Source: Planctomycetota bacterium (GTDB lineage Bacteria > Planctomycetota > UBA1135 > GCA-002686595). From it: a stretch of 64,000 bases of DNA. Where the stretch lies: assembly GCA_023150475.1 (NCBI GenBank), contig JAKLKU010000018.1, positions 62,001 to 126,000 on the forward strand. Reading direction: 5' to 3'. The position numbers and the translations under genes were made by a program. Shown piece by piece: positions 6,709 to 14,790 of this stretch; position 1 is the stretch's first letter; each line of letters starts with the position of its first letter. Under the pieces are notes generated by a model. That model was not told the origin of the DNA and ran no database searches. It saw nothing but the letters and a program-made list of their open reading frames with translations.

Positions 6709-9708
6709 TCAGGCCGTCGTCTGCACCGCGGGCGGCGGCGTCTTCGATTCCTTCTCGGCGTTCGCGAGGTTGCGCTTCTCGAGCCAAATGAAGACCGGCG
6801 CCGCGATGAAGATCGAGGAGAACGTGCCGGTGAGGATGCCGAACGTCATCGTGAACGCGAAGCTCTCGAGCGCGTTGCCGGTGCCGAGGTTGAAGAGGAG
6901 CACGATGAAGATCGTGCACATCGACGTCGACGTGATCACCGTGCGCGAGAACGTCTGGTTGATCGACGTGTTGACGATCTCCTCGAGCGTGCCCTTCATG
7001 CGTGGCAAGTTTTCGCGGATGCGGTCGAACACGACGATCGTGTCGTTGATCGAGTAGCCGACGATCGTCAGGAACACGGCGATCGTGCCCATGTCGAACT
7101 CGACCTTGATCCACGGGACGATCACGAGGAACGAGATCGCGCCGATCGTGATCAGGATGTCGTGCAAGAGCGACGCGACGGCCGCGATGCCCCACGAGTA
7201 CTCCGCGAAGCGCACGCGGATGTAGATCACCGTGACCAACATCGAGAGGAGCAGCGCCTTGAGCGCAGAGTCGCGCAGCTCGCCGACGACGCGGCGGCCG
7301 ATGATGCTCGTCTCCGGAATCGGTTCCGCGAGCTCGAAGCGCCTGCCCGCCGAGTCGGTCTTGCCGGCGAACGCCGAGATCACCCGTTGCGTCACGGCGG
7401 TCGCCGAATCGGCGGCCGGACCGGTCGCGGCGATCGTCACGAGCTCCGCTCGGTCGGGCCGCGGCGTCGCCGTCACGCCGGAGAGGCTCGCGGCTTCGAG
7501 GGCCTTCGCGACGTCTTCCACCGGGTGGGGTTCGGCGAAGTAGAGCGTGCCCGAGACTTGCGAGGCCGTCGGGGTCGCGTCGACCTTCAGATCGACCGGT
7601 CCGTGCTGGAGGATGCCCGAAAGCGCGTTGCGGATCTCGCTCTTGAAGAGCTCCTCGTTGCCGCTCGCTTCACCCGATTGTTCGGTCTTGAACGTGATGC
7701 GGAACTCGGTGTAGCGGCCGTCGGCGGTCTTGCTCGCCGGCAATTCGGCGACTTCCGCCGACGCACCGATCTCGCCGCCGATCGCGCGGATCGCGGCTTC
7801 GACCTCGTCGCGCACGCGCGGCTCCTCGGTGCGGATCTTGGCCGTCGCGCCGCCGAGGAAGTCGATGCCGAACGCGTCGTTCGGGCGCGTCGCGGCGTTG
7901 TAGGAGAAGAGTGCGAGGCCGCCGACGATCAGCGCGATCGAGATGCCGATCGCGAGCCGCGTCTGCTGCACGATGCGGAAGTTCGCGTTCGCGAGCCAAC
8001 GGCGCATCGTGAAGCGCTCGTTCGGCGCCTTCTTGAGCCGCAGGCCGATCAACACCCGCACCACGACGAGCGCGCCGAGCAGCGAAGCGAGCACGCTGGT
8101 GATCAGCGTGACGGCGAAGCCGCGGATCGGACCGGTGCCGACGTACGCGAGGATCGCGCCCGCGAGCACGGTGGTCACGTTCGAGTCGATGATCGCGGAG
8201 AGCGCGTTCTCGAAGCCCGCCTTCGCTGCCTGGATCGGTTTCTTGCCGGAGTCCTGCTCCTCGCGGATGCGCTCGAAGATCAGGATGTTCGCGTCGACGG
8301 CCATGCCGATGCCGAGGATGATGCCGGCGATGCCGGGCATGGTCAGCGTCGCTTGGAAGCCCGCGAGCGCGCCCATCTGCAGGAGCACGTTGAACGCGAG
8401 GCCGATCGCGGCATAGAGGCCGAGCCGCTTGTAGTAGAACATCATGAAGCCGGCGACGAACGCGTACGACACGAGGCCCATCAGCCAGCCTTGGTCGACC
8501 GCCTTCTGACCGACGGTCGCGCCGACGTCTTCACGCGCTTCGAGGATCGGTTTGATCTTGAGCGAGCCCGAGCGCAGCACCGTGACGAGCCCGCTCGCGT
8601 AGCGGTCGGTGAAACGACCGGAGATCTGCGCGGAGCCGGGCAGCGGCTCGTTGATCGTCGCGAGCGACACGACTTCGTCGTTCAGCACGATCGCCATCGG
8701 TCCGTCGACGTGCGCGGTGGTGAAGTCCTCGAAGAGGCCCTTCTTCTCGTCGACGAGCTCGAAGCTGACGGCGGGCAGGCCCAGGTGGTCCTGGCTGACG
8801 TACACGCGCGACATGTTGTCGCCGGTGAACGTCCATTCGGCCTTCGGCTCGACCAACGGGACGAGCCGCTGCTCGCGCGGGATCGGCGCTTGGCCCTCGT
8901 CCTGGCGCTCCGGGAACCAGCGGATCTGGCCCGGAGGCCCGCCCGCTTCGCGCGGCAGCGCGTTGAAAGACTTCAGCGACGCCGCAGCGTTCTCCGGCTT
9001 CGCGAGCCAGTCTTGGACGCGCTTGCGTTCGCTCGCGTCGTCGGTGCCGAGCGCGAGGAAGTCCTTGTTCTCCGCGCCGATGTAGAAGCGCAGATCGCCG
9101 AGGTTCTCGATCGCGTTCTGGATCTGATCGTCGCTCGCGAGCTCGACTTCCGCGCCCGCCGCGTGTTCGACCGGCGCCGTCTTGTTCGTGCCGCGGGTGA
9201 TGCCGGCGAGCGTGTTGCCGACGCGGCTCGTGTAGCGCACGCGTTCGGTGCCGATGCGGATGACGCCGCCGGTCGCGGGGAAACCTTCGATCTGCTTCGG
9301 ATCCGTCGCCGCGAGCTGGATGTTGTCGCGCAATTGGTCGCCGCTGCCGACGAGCGCCGCGCCGAGCGTCGCGCGCGCCGCGACGCCGGTGAGCTCGGCG
9401 GTGCCCGGGATCTGGATCTCGATGCGGTCGGTGCCGAGCTTGCGGATCACCGGCTCGACGACGCCGTTCGGGTCGACCCGCGAACGGATGATCGCGATCG
9501 ACTCCTCGACGAGTTCGTTCGGATCCTCGTTGCCGGTGATCTGGTTGTTCGCCTTCGCGAGCTCGAAGTCGAGCCGGTACACCATGCGCACGCCGCCGGC
9601 GAGGTCGAGGCCCAGGCGGATCGGCTTCGAGGGCAGGAGGAGCACCAGCACCGAAGCGGCGACCAGCGCGAGGATCAGTGCGATCTTGCGTCCGACGTTC
9701 TCGACCAT
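6709..9708 (-). CDS. secDF: SecD-SecF fusion, protein translocase accessory subunit
   Basis: 999 aa. A single chain joins SecD and SecF, which use the proton gradient to help preprotein release on the outer side of the membrane. SecD half: first helix, then RLGLDLAGGVRMVY, a large periplasmic domain (about 50-420), and the membrane motif GIGMAVDANILIFERIREE near residue 465. SecF half: second start helix near 590, DFLGGATAKIR near 616, and GYSINDTIVVFDRIREN near 883. The linker between halves is short. The periplasmic part carries an insertion with a WFPERQ segment. Translation start is ATG with a weak ribosome binding site. It follows rplS by 208 bp on the same strand. No yajC is seen beside it. 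Confidence 0.95.
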   Translation of the reverse strand: MVENVGRKIALILALVAASVLVLLLPSKPIRLGLDLAGGVRMVYRLDFELAKANNQITGNEDPNELVEESIAIIRSRVDPNGVVEPVIRKLGTDRIEIQIPGTAELTGVAARATLGAALVGSGDQLRDNIQLAATDPKQIEGFPATGGVIRIGTERVRYTSRVGNTLAGITRGTNKTAPVEHAAGAEVELASDDQIQNAIENLGDLRFYIGAENKDFLALGTDDASERKRVQDWLAKPENAAASLKSFNALPREAGGPPGQIRWFPERQDEGQAPIPREQRLVPLVEPKAEWTFTGDNMSRVYVSQDHLGLPAVSFELVDEKKGLFEDFTTAHVDGPMAIVLNDEVVSLATINEPLPGSAQISGRFTDRYASGLVTVLRSGSLKIKPILEAREDVGATVGQKAVDQGWLMGLVSYAFVAGFMMFYYKRLGLYAAIGLAFNVLLQMGALAGFQATLTMPGIAGIILGIGMAVDANILIFERIREEQDSGKKPIQAAKAGFENALSAIIDSNVTTVLAGAILAYVGTGPIRGFAVTLITSVLASLLGALVVVRVLIGLRLKKAPNERFTMRRWLANANFRIVQQTRLAIGISIALIVGGLALFSYNAATRPNDAFGIDFLGGATAKIRTEEPRVRDEVEAAIRAIGGEIGASAEVAELPASKTADGRYTEFRITFKTEQSGEASGNEELFKSEIRNALSGILQHGPVDLKVDATPTASQVSGTLYFAEPHPVEDVAKALEAASLSGVTATPRPDRAELVTIAATGPAADSATAVTQRVISAFAGKTDSAGRRFELAEPIPETSIIGRRVVGELRDSALKALLLSMLVTVIYIRVRFAEYSWGIAAVASLLHDILITIGAISFLVIVPWIKVEFDMGTIAVFLTIVGYSINDTIVVFDRIRENLPRMKGTLEEIVNTSINQTFSRTVITSTSMCTIFIVLLFNLGTGNALESFAFTMTFGILTGTFSSIFIAAPVFIWLEKRNLANAEKESKTPPPAVQTTA

Positions 9709-9916
9709 GACGTTCTTCGGCGATCTTTCACGCGCTGCGCCCAGGAGCCACGGCGCGCCGAGCGGCGCCCGCGGCGGAGCAGGGGCTCACGCGCGGAGCA
9801 GGGGAAGCAGAGCAGGTGAGGAAAAGGCGTTCGCCGCCCGCGGCGTGTTCGCGCGCGCAGACGGCGAGTGACTGGAGACAGGCGTGTGGAGAGGCGCGCG
9901 CACTCGCGGCGGCGGC

Positions 9917-10324
9917 TCAGGACTTCGAAGCGGTCGCCGCAGCGGCGGTTTCCGCGCCCTCGGTCGCATCGGCGGACTTGTCGCCGACGACTTCCTTGAG
10001 GCGGGCGCTCTTGCCGACGCGGTCGCGCAGGTAGTAGAGCTTCGCGCGGCGGCGCTTGCCCTTGGCCGTCGTCACGACGTCCTTGACGCGCGGGTTGTGC
10101 AGCGGGAACACGCGCTCGACGCCTTCGCCCTGGACGATGCGGCGCACGGTGATCGAGCGGCGGATGCCGCGGCCCTTGATCGCGATCACTTGGCCGATGA
10201 AGAGCTGCACGCGCTCCTTCTCGCCTTCGCGGATCAGGTAGTGGACCTCGACGGTGTCGCCCACCGCGGGCGTGGGCAGGTTCTTCTTGCCCATCTCTTT
10301 TTCAAGTTGTTCGATCAGGTGCAT
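9917..10324 (-). CDS. rplS: 50S ribosomal protein L19
   Basis: 135 aa. L19 sits at the 30S-50S interface. Core motifs: VGDTVEVHYLIREGEKERVQ, GRGIRRSITVRRI, VFPLHNPRVKDV and RRAKLYYLR. The C-terminus has an Ala-rich extension of about 20 residues. The ATG at 10324 was chosen although it overlaps trmD by 23 bp: MHLIEQLEKEM matches the usual L19 start, and GGAGG lies at 10331-10335 (complement), 6 bases away. A second ATG at 10294 would remove that conserved segment. The trmD-rplS order is conserved in bacteria, though rimM and rpsP are missing here. Confidence 0.96.
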   Translation of the reverse strand: MHLIEQLEKEMGKKNLPTPAVGDTVEVHYLIREGEKERVQLFIGQVIAIKGRGIRRSITVRRIVQGEGVERVFPLHNPRVKDVVTTAKGKRRRAKLYYLRDRVGKSARLKEVVGDKSADATEGAETAAAATASKS

Positions 10325-11045
10325 GGTCGGCCTCCGGGCTCTCTGGCTTGGCTTGGCTGGTCGTGTTCTGGGATAGATCCGGACGTCGGACCCGTGTGCG
10401 TTCGCGAGCCGTTCTCTCGCGCCATCGTTGGACCGCTGCGTGGTCGCCCGAGACCAGCACCTCCGGCACTTCGAGCCCGCGGAAGACCCGCGGACGCGTG
10501 TACTGAGGGTGGTCGAGCAACCCGTCTTTCTGGAAGGAGTCGGCGGCGACCGATTCTTCGTTGCCGAGCACGCCCGGCAGGAGCCGCACCGCGGCCTCGA
10601 CGATCGTCAGGGCCGGGAGCTCGCCCCCGGACAGCACGAAGTCGCCGAGCGAGAGGTCTTCGAAACCGCAGAGCTCGCGCACGCGATCGTCGAAGCCCTC
10701 GTAGCGGCCGCACAGGATGAGCACGCGCTCCTCGCGCGCGATTTCGTCCGCAACCGTTTGACGGAACGTGCGTCCAGTCGGGCAGGTGGCGAACTTGCGG
10801 AAGCGGCCGTGCTTCGCTTCGAGCCACTCGACGGCCTCGACGATCGGTTCGGGCTTGAGCAACATGCCCGGGCCGCCGCCGAAGGGGCGGTCGTCGACCG
10901 TGCGGTGCCGGTCGCGCGTGAAGTCCCGGAGATCGACCAAGAGGATCTTCGCGAGACCCTTGGTTTGGGCGACCCCGAGGATGCTCTCGCGCGTGTAGGG
11001 CTCGAGGGCCTCCGGAAAGAGGGTCAGGATGGCAAAGAGCGGCAA
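10302..11045 (-). CDS. trmD: tRNA (guanine-N1-)-methyltransferase
   Basis: 247 aa SPOUT enzyme that methylates G37 of tRNAs next to the anticodon and prevents frameshifting. Motifs: FGGGPGMLLKPEP, ILCGRYEGFDDRV and LSLGDFVLSGGELPAL, which form the knotted S-adenosylmethionine site; HPQYTRP follows. The C-terminal 25 residues are a polar tail beyond the usual end. The start is TTG at 11045, supported by GAGGAGG 5 bases upstream (complement 11051-11057) and by a good promoter at 11075-11103. First gene of trmD-rplS-secDF. Confidence 0.95.
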   Translation of the reverse strand: MPLFAILTLFPEALEPYTRESILGVAQTKGLAKILLVDLRDFTRDRHRTVDDRPFGGGPGMLLKPEPIVEAVEWLEAKHGRFRKFATCPTGRTFRQTVADEIAREERVLILCGRYEGFDDRVRELCGFEDLSLGDFVLSGGELPALTIVEAAVRLLPGVLGNEESVAADSFQKDGLLDHPQYTRPRVFRGLEVPEVLVSGDHAAVQRWRERTARERTRVRRPDLSQNTTSQAKPESPEADHAPDRTT

Positions 11046-11074
11046 GTGCCCCTCCTCGAAAGAAAAGGCAGAGC

Positions 11075-11103
11075 AGGGTAGAAAGGCGCCCTGGATGCGT
11101 CAA
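11075..11103 (-). promoter_or_regulatory. Putative sigma-70 promoter of trmD-rplS-secDF
   Basis: On the minus strand, TTGACG (11103-11098), a 17-bp spacer and TACCCT (11080-11075). The predicted transcript start would give a leader of roughly 20 bases that contains the GAGGAGG ribosome binding site of trmD. Confidence 0.55.
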
Positions 11104-11190
11104 GGCGCGCCGACTCGGCCGCGGGTCGGACGAACGACCGGTTCGGGTGCCGGCGTGGCCCTCCGGCGCAGTCCTGGGAGGCCCAACCAC

Positions 11191-11844
11191 GTGTTCACCG
11201 GACTGATCGAGGCCTGCGTGCCCGTCCGCGCGCTCGAGCGCCGCGGCACCGGCGCGCGGCTCGTGCTGCCGCGGCCGTCGCGCGACTTCGTGATCGGCCA
11301 CGGCGAGAGCTTGGCGGTCAGCGGCTGCTGCCTGACCGTGGTCGCGGGCGGCGGGACCGAGGAATCTGGGGCGCCGGGGACACCGGGGAAGTTCGGGCAG
11401 TCCGGGGCGGACCTCGAGTTCGATTTGTCCTCGGAGACGCTCGCGAAGACTTGGTTCGACGAGCTCGCCCCCGGCCGGATCGTCAACCTCGAACGCGCCT
11501 TGAAGCTCGACGAGCGCCTCGGCGGGCACTTGGTCAGCGGCCACGTCGACGCGGTCGGACGTCTGGTCGCGGTCGAAGAGACCGGCGACGGCGGCCGGCG
11601 CATCGAAGTCGAGGTGCCGGCGGGCTTCGAGCGTTACCTGATCGAGAAGGGCAGCGTGACGCTCGACGGCATCAGTCTGACCGTGGTCGCGCCGCAGGGC
11701 CGGCGGTTTTCGGTCGCGCTGATCCCGGAGACGCTCGCGAAGACGAACCTCGGCGTCGCGAAGGTAGGTGAACGACTGAACCTCGAGGCCGATCTCGTCG
11801 GCAAGTGGATCGAGCGGCTCGTCGCGCCGCAGCTCGCTCGCTGA
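11191..11844 (+). CDS. ribE: Riboflavin synthase, alpha chain
   Basis: 217 aa. Dismutation of two lumazines to riboflavin, last step of the pathway. The protein starts with (M)FTGLIEACV, as nearly all family members do, and has two lumazine-binding barrels (about 1-100 and 101-200). Paired signatures are HGESLAVSGCCLTVV and KGSVTLDGISLTVV; HLVSGHVDAVG lies in the second barrel. The GTG start at 11191 is preceded by GGGAGG (11176-11181). A Gly-rich insertion follows the first signature (about 52-72, TEESGAPGTPG). No other rib gene lies in the window. Divergent from trmD, convergent with mlaD. Confidence 0.95.
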   Translation: MFTGLIEACVPVRALERRGTGARLVLPRPSRDFVIGHGESLAVSGCCLTVVAGGGTEESGAPGTPGKFGQSGADLEFDLSSETLAKTWFDELAPGRIVNLERALKLDERLGGHLVSGHVDAVGRLVAVEETGDGGRRIEVEVPAGFERYLIEKGSVTLDGISLTVVAPQGRRFSVALIPETLAKTNLGVAKVGERLNLEADLVGKWIERLVAPQLAR

Positions 11845-11876
11845 CGCATCGCGGCGCGCGACGTTCCACGCGCCGT

Positions 11877-11930
11877 GATTCGGCGCGCTCACCGGTGGCG
11901 CCACCCGGCGCACTGACTCGGCGCGCTCAC
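11877..11930. repeat. Direct repeats flanking a perfect palindrome between ribE and mlaD
   Basis: GATTCGGCGCGCTCAC (11877-11892) and GACTCGGCGCGCTCAC (11915-11930) differ at one base. Between them is the perfect 12-bp palindrome GGTGGCGCCACC (11894-11905). The site lies in the convergent gap between two gene ends, where a bidirectional terminator is plausible, but no T-tract is present. Confidence 0.45.
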
Positions 11931-11998
11931 AGGGCGCGGGCCGCACACGGTGGTCGGGCGCGGCTCCGGGAGTGTCGCTCGTCGCTTGCGGGGTGGGC

Positions 11999-13183
11999 TC
12001 AGAACGCGCTGAACAACACCGAGGTGAACGCGGAGATCGGCGCGGCCTCGCGGTACTCCTCGAGGGTGCGCGTCACGGTCGCGAGCGCCTTCGAGACTTG
12101 CTCGAAGAGTTCGTCGTCCATGATCAACTTGCCGAGCGTGCCTCGGCCGTTCTTCAGGGCGTCGCTCGCGGTCGCGAGGTCGTCCGCGATCTTCGCGAGC
12201 TTGTCGTAGACCTCGTCGTTCGTGAACAGCTTGCCCATCGTGCCTTCGCCGTTCTTGAACTTGGTGACGATCTCCTGGAAGTCGTCGTAGAGCTTGGGAT
12301 CGACGACGAGCTTGCCGAGCGTGCCTTGGCCCTCGTTGATCTTCGTCGTGATGTCGCGGATCTGCTCGACGGCCTTCGACACTTCGTCGGCGAGCGCTTC
12401 GTCTTTCACGAGCCTCCCGAGCGTGCCTTTGCCTTCGTTGACGTCCTTGGTCACCGCCGCGAGGTTGTCGCCGATCTCCTTCAAGCGGTCCGCGATCTCG
12501 TTGACCTTGCCGTAGAGCTCCTCGTCGTTGACGAGCCTGCCGAGCGTGCCTTTGCCCGCCTTGATGTCGGCCGCGATCTGCGACGCCGAGTCGAACGTCG
12601 CGTCGATCTTCGTGACCGCGGCGTCGACCTTGTTCGCGAGCTCGTCGTCGCGCACCAAGCGTCCGACGGTGCCTTTGCCGGCTTTGATGTCGGCGACGAC
12701 TTCGTCGACGTTCTTGACGATGTTCTCGAAGCGCGAGCCGTTCTTGTCGACGAAGTCTCCGAGCGCCCCGAGCGCTCCGCGTTGGATCGTGCCGAAGAGC
12801 AGCGCGTCGCGGGCGATCGTTCCGCCGCCCGCCGGGCCCGGATCGATCTCGATGTTCTTGCCGCCGAGCAACGTCGCGTCCTTGATCGCGATGGTGAAGC
12901 CGTCGCGCAGCTCGACCGGCTGATCCATCAGCATCGTGACGGTGACGCGCCGCTCGAACTCGGCGGTCGGGTCGTAGCTCATGTCCTTCACCCGGCCTTG
13001 GCGGATGCCGGCGACGAGCACCGAGTCTCCCTGGCGCAGTCCGTAGGCTTCGGGGAAGTAGACCGTGAAGCCGAAGCGTTCCTTGAAGAGCGAGAACTCG
13101 GTCAGGAAGAGCGTGTAGTACCCGAGGATCGCGATCACGGTCACGAAGAGACCGCCGAGCAACAGTTGGCGTCGAGTTTCCAT
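11999..13183 (-). CDS. mlaD: MCE/MlaD-type lipid-transport protein with six GxGTLGxL repeats
   Basis: 394 aa. One N-terminal membrane helix (about 8-27), then an MCE domain (about 37-120: FTVYFPEAYGLRQGDSVLVA, GIRQGRVK, LLGGKNIEIDPG). MCE proteins form hexameric rings that carry lipids between the membranes. After residue 165 there are six copies of a motif like GKGTLGRLVNDEEL, starting at residues 169, 210, 251, 285, 312 and 346, joined by charged helical segments likely to be coiled coil. Copy spacings are 41, 41, 34, 27 and 34, which differ by multiples of seven. Last gene of the lipoprotein-mlaE-mlaF-mlaD operon. Confidence 0.9.
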   Translation of the reverse strand: METRRQLLLGGLFVTVIAILGYYTLFLTEFSLFKERFGFTVYFPEAYGLRQGDSVLVAGIRQGRVKDMSYDPTAEFERRVTVTMLMDQPVELRDGFTIAIKDATLLGGKNIEIDPGPAGGGTIARDALLFGTIQRGALGALGDFVDKNGSRFENIVKNVDEVVADIKAGKGTVGRLVRDDELANKVDAAVTKIDATFDSASQIAADIKAGKGTLGRLVNDEELYGKVNEIADRLKEIGDNLAAVTKDVNEGKGTLGRLVKDEALADEVSKAVEQIRDITTKINEGQGTLGKLVVDPKLYDDFQEIVTKFKNGEGTMGKLFTNDEVYDKLAKIADDLATASDALKNGRGTLGKLIMDDELFEQVSKALATVTRTLEEYREAAPISAFTSVLFSAF

Positions 13184-13198
13184 GGTGGGTGGTCTCCG

Positions 13199-14014
13199 TC
13201 AGTCGAGTCGGTCTCCGAGGAACTGCAAGAGGCGCGGTTCCTGCGAGCCGAGGAACTCCGCCGGCGTCGAAACGTACTTCAGCACGCCGCCGTCGAGCAT
13301 GCCGACGCGGTCGCCGACCGTCTTGACGCAACCGATGTGGTGCGTGACGACGAGTCCGGTGACGTGGAGCCGATCGGCGAGCTCGCGGATCAAGTGGTTG
13401 ATCGACGACGAGATCTCGGGATCGAGTCCGGCGGTCGGTTCGTCGTAGAGGATGATCTCGGGGTCGGTGATCAACGCTCGCGCGAGGCCGACGCGCTTCT
13501 TCATGCCGCCCGACAGTTCGCTCGGCAGTTTCTCGTAGGCATCCGGCACGCGCACGAGCTCGAGCTTCTCGCGCACCTTCCGCTCGATCTCCGCTTCCGA
13601 GAGCTTGGTGGTCTCGCGCAGCGGCAGCGCGACGTTCGCGCCCGCGGTGAGCCAGTTCAGCAGCGCTGCTTCCTGGAAGACGAAGCCCATGCGCGAGCGC
13701 AGCTCGACGAGCTCCTTGCGGCCGATCTTCGACATGTCGTGGCCGTCGACTTCGACGAGGCCCTTGTCCTGTTTCAGGAGCCCGACGACGTGGCGCAGCG
13801 TCACCGATTTGCCGCAGCCCGACGGGCCCATGATGCAGAACGTCTCGCCGCGGTGGACCTCGAGGTCGAGCCCCGCGAGCACCTTGCGCTTGCCGAACGC
13901 CTTGTGGACGTCGCGGAAGCGGATGATCACGTCGCGCGAGCGGTCCGCGGAGTTCGCGCGGTCCGCCGCCGGCGCGCGTTCGGGCTCGCTCGTGGGCTCG
14001 TGCATCGGGCTCAT
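13199..14014 (-). CDS. mlaF: ABC transporter ATPase, MlaF type
   Basis: 271 aa. Powers lipid movement through the MlaE permease on the cytoplasmic side. Walker A GPSGCGKS, Q-loop in FVFQEAALLNW, signature LSGGMKKRVGLARAL, Walker B ILYDEPTAGLD and switch histidine in VVTHH are all present. About 28 extra polar residues precede the domain. The ATG at 14014 overlaps the mlaE stop as ATGA. Another opening of the frame upstream lies inside mlaE and is rejected. Followed after 15 bp by mlaD. Confidence 0.95.
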   Translation of the reverse strand: MSPMHEPTSEPERAPAADRANSADRSRDVIIRFRDVHKAFGKRKVLAGLDLEVHRGETFCIMGPSGCGKSVTLRHVVGLLKQDKGLVEVDGHDMSKIGRKELVELRSRMGFVFQEAALLNWLTAGANVALPLRETTKLSEAEIERKVREKLELVRVPDAYEKLPSELSGGMKKRVGLARALITDPEIILYDEPTAGLDPEISSSINHLIRELADRLHVTGLVVTHHIGCVKTVGDRVGMLDGGVLKYVSTPAEFLGSQEPRLLQFLGDRLD

Positions 14015-14790
14015 GCCTGGAAGAAGAGCCACGAGAGGAAGTAGTTCGACACGATGATCGCGATGATCGAGTCGCGCACCGCCTTGCGCGTCGCGTTGCC
14101 GACGCCGAGCGCGCCGGCGGTCGCGCGCAAACCCGCGCCGCACGAGATCACGGCGACGATCGCGCCGAACACGAACGACTTCAGGAGACCCGAGTAGACG
14201 TCCTTCGGCAGCTCGAGGAAGAAGTCGGTGTCCTGCAGCGCGTCGATCACCGAGTCCCAGTAGAGCGAGAGCCCGACGTTGAGCTGCGAGTCGGCGATGA
14301 AGCCGCCGCCGACGATGCCGATCGTGTCGCAGAGCACGGTCAGGATCGGGCACATGATCGCGAGCGCGAGCACCCGCGGCATCACGAGCAGCGCGATGCG
14401 GTCGATCGACATCACTTCGAGCGCGGCGAGTTCCTCGCTGACCGCCATCGTGCCGAGCTCGGCGGCGAGCGCGCTGCCGACCGTCGCGGCGAGGATCGTC
14501 GCCGTGATGAACGGGCCCATCTCGCGGCACATCGAGATCGCGACGATCGTGCCGATCTGGTCTTGCTGACCGAAACGCGCGAGCTCGAGCCCAGTCTGCA
14601 GCGCGACGATCATGCCGATGAAGAGACCGACGAGCAGCACGACGTGCACGACCTTGAGGCCCGCTTGCCACAGCTGCTCGAGGATCAAGCCGCGGCGGCG
14701 CACGATCGCGCCCAGGCGCAGTGCGACCTGGAGCGAGAGCTCGAGCAGGTAGCCGATGTCGGCGAGGAACGCTTGGAAGCCGGCGATCAC
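14011..14790 (-). CDS. mlaE: ABC transporter permease, MlaE type
   Basis: 259 aa from the GTG at 14790. Integral membrane permease of the MCE transport system. The family signature is clear: REMGPFITATILAATVGSAL, then AAELGTMAVSEELAALEVM. About five to six hydrophobic segments are seen. The start was placed at the GTG that overlaps the upstream stop (GTGA); AGAGGG lies about 10 bases before it. A longer frame reaching 14928 runs into the upstream gene and adds only an Arg-rich shadow. Coupled to both neighbours by 4-bp overlaps. Confidence 0.93.
   Translation of the reverse strand: MIAGFQAFLADIGYLLELSLQVALRLGAIVRRRGLILEQLWQAGLKVVHVVLLVGLFIGMIVALQTGLELARFGQQDQIGTIVAISMCREMGPFITATILAATVGSALAAELGTMAVSEELAALEVMSIDRIALLVMPRVLALAIMCPILTVLCDTIGIVGGGFIADSQLNVGLSLYWDSVIDALQDTDFFLELPKDVYSGLLKSFVFGAIVAVISCGAGLRATAGALGVGNATRKAVRDSIIAIIVSNYFLSWLFFQA

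Noticed and set aside
6676..9819. Plus-strand open frame of 1047 codons opposite secDF
   Set aside because: Rich in Arg, Asp, His and Glu with no motifs; secDF on the minus strand has all signature motifs.
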